A stretch of 5,816 bases of DNA from the NCBI GenBank assembly GCA_949286645.1, contig CASEDN010000116.1:1-5816 (forward strand), in the 5' to 3' direction. The notes below the pieces were generated by a model, which was given only the letters and a program-made list of their open reading frames with translations, was not told where the DNA came from and searched no databases. Shown here piece after piece: positions 5,370-5,816 of this stretch; positions within the stretch are counted from its first letter, which is position 1; each line of letters begins with the position of its first letter. The translations under genes were made by a program, and so were the position numbers. This DNA comes from an uncultured bacterium (lineage in GTDB: Bacteria > Bacillota_I > Bacilli_A > RF39 > UBA660).

Positions 5370-5816
5370 TTAAATAATTTTATTTATTTTCTTTAATAAT
5401 GTTTCTTTTACATGACTATCGCCTATTAAAGTAATAGAAAAAGTTTTATAACCTATTCTATTTACACTAGCACCGAGAGTGATAGACTATTTTCTCATCT
5501 ATAATAAAATATCTATCATGAAATGTATTATCATATATAACAGTTAAGTTATTATATTGTTTATTATATTTTTCTATATCCTGTAAGGTAAGTAAATTAT
5601 TAGGTTTAGTTATAATTGTTACTTCTATCTTTAATCTTTTTATAATATCTAGCATTATATTATCTGCATATCCATCAATTATTATTAGTTTCTTTTTAAC
5701 ACTATTAAATATTTCTTGTATTTTAGAGTATGCATCATAAATTTGGCCATTGAAATATATTTCTGTAGTTTTTCTTTTTTCTTCAAACTTTTGAAATGAG
5801 TCTTCTAAGACTCTAA
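5370..5816 (-). pseudogene. ORF6N-type protein, PLD-like C-terminal region, frameshifted; N-terminus beyond window
   Basis: The - strand frame is open from the window edge through 5467, so the visible Met at 5655 is internal. The sequence (IYFNGQIYDAYSKIQEIF, then LIIIDGYADN, TIITKPNNLL, YDNTFHDRYFIIDEKIVYH) matches the conserved C-terminal half that I know from phage-associated ORF6N-domain proteins. It has a phospholipase-D-like H-D-R...D motif. Family members continue YH-x-GAS. Here YHS is followed by Arg-Cys-stop at 5467. Shifting frame by one base at 5478-5475 restores GASVNRIGYKTFSI and a normal end, ...KKINKII, with TAA at 5370-5372. One extra base therefore truncates the protein by about 34 residues. 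The ORF6N DNA-binding/antirepressor domain would lie beyond 5816. The alternatives are a sequencing error or phase-variable slippage in the CTCTC tract. It ends 27 bases before the acetyltransferase. Confidence 0.78.

Noticed and set aside
5467..5655. Stand-alone 62-residue protein
   Set aside because: The frame continues upstream to the window edge with recognisable family sequence, and the stop is caused by a frameshift. It is an internal piece of a larger broken gene.

Overview
The window is strongly AT-rich, uses the standard code (TGA acts as a stop and TGG encodes Trp), is gene-dense with short gaps, and has purine-rich ribosome binding sites. The protein families are typical of low-GC Bacillota. 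A gut-type Clostridia or Bacilli lineage, possibly an uncultured one, fits best; the sequence does not allow a finer assignment.

Layout. Positions 1-683 (+) hold the 3' part of an unrecognised protein whose start lies before the window. It converges on a two-gene ABC exporter operon read leftward: the ATPase at 2290-2997 and the permease at 717-2297, sharing a compact hairpin terminator at 686-718. The 449-base gap at 2998-3446 is not empty. It carries the ABC promoter, and on the + strand an unusually well-formed type I toxin-antitoxin locus. This comprises a 27-residue hydrophobic holin-like/TxpA-like peptide gene (3204-3287), its extended -10 promoter, a hairpin over its Shine-Dalgarno, a 3' hairpin, and a convergent antisense RNA promoter on the - strand. 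From 5342 leftward runs a tight, overlapping - strand operon: GNAT acetyltransferase, Nudix hydrolase, PHP-domain phosphoesterase. At the right edge (5370-5816, -) is the C-terminal part of an ORF6N-type protein with a phospholipase-D-like tail, broken by a single-base frameshift near 5475-5478.

How it fits together. The most interesting element is the toxin locus. Its 5' leader (3170-3179) is complementary over 10 bases to the 3' segment just after the toxin stop codon (3293-3302). The next bases (3180-3197) fold a hairpin over the ribosome binding site. The same 3' segment is also an arm of the local 3' hairpin and lies within the predicted antisense RNA. One short sequence can therefore take three mutually exclusive partners, which suggests a translation-control switch. 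The GNAT-Nudix-PHP operon has no clear terminator of its own and points into the antisense RNA, so read-through from it could add to antitoxin.
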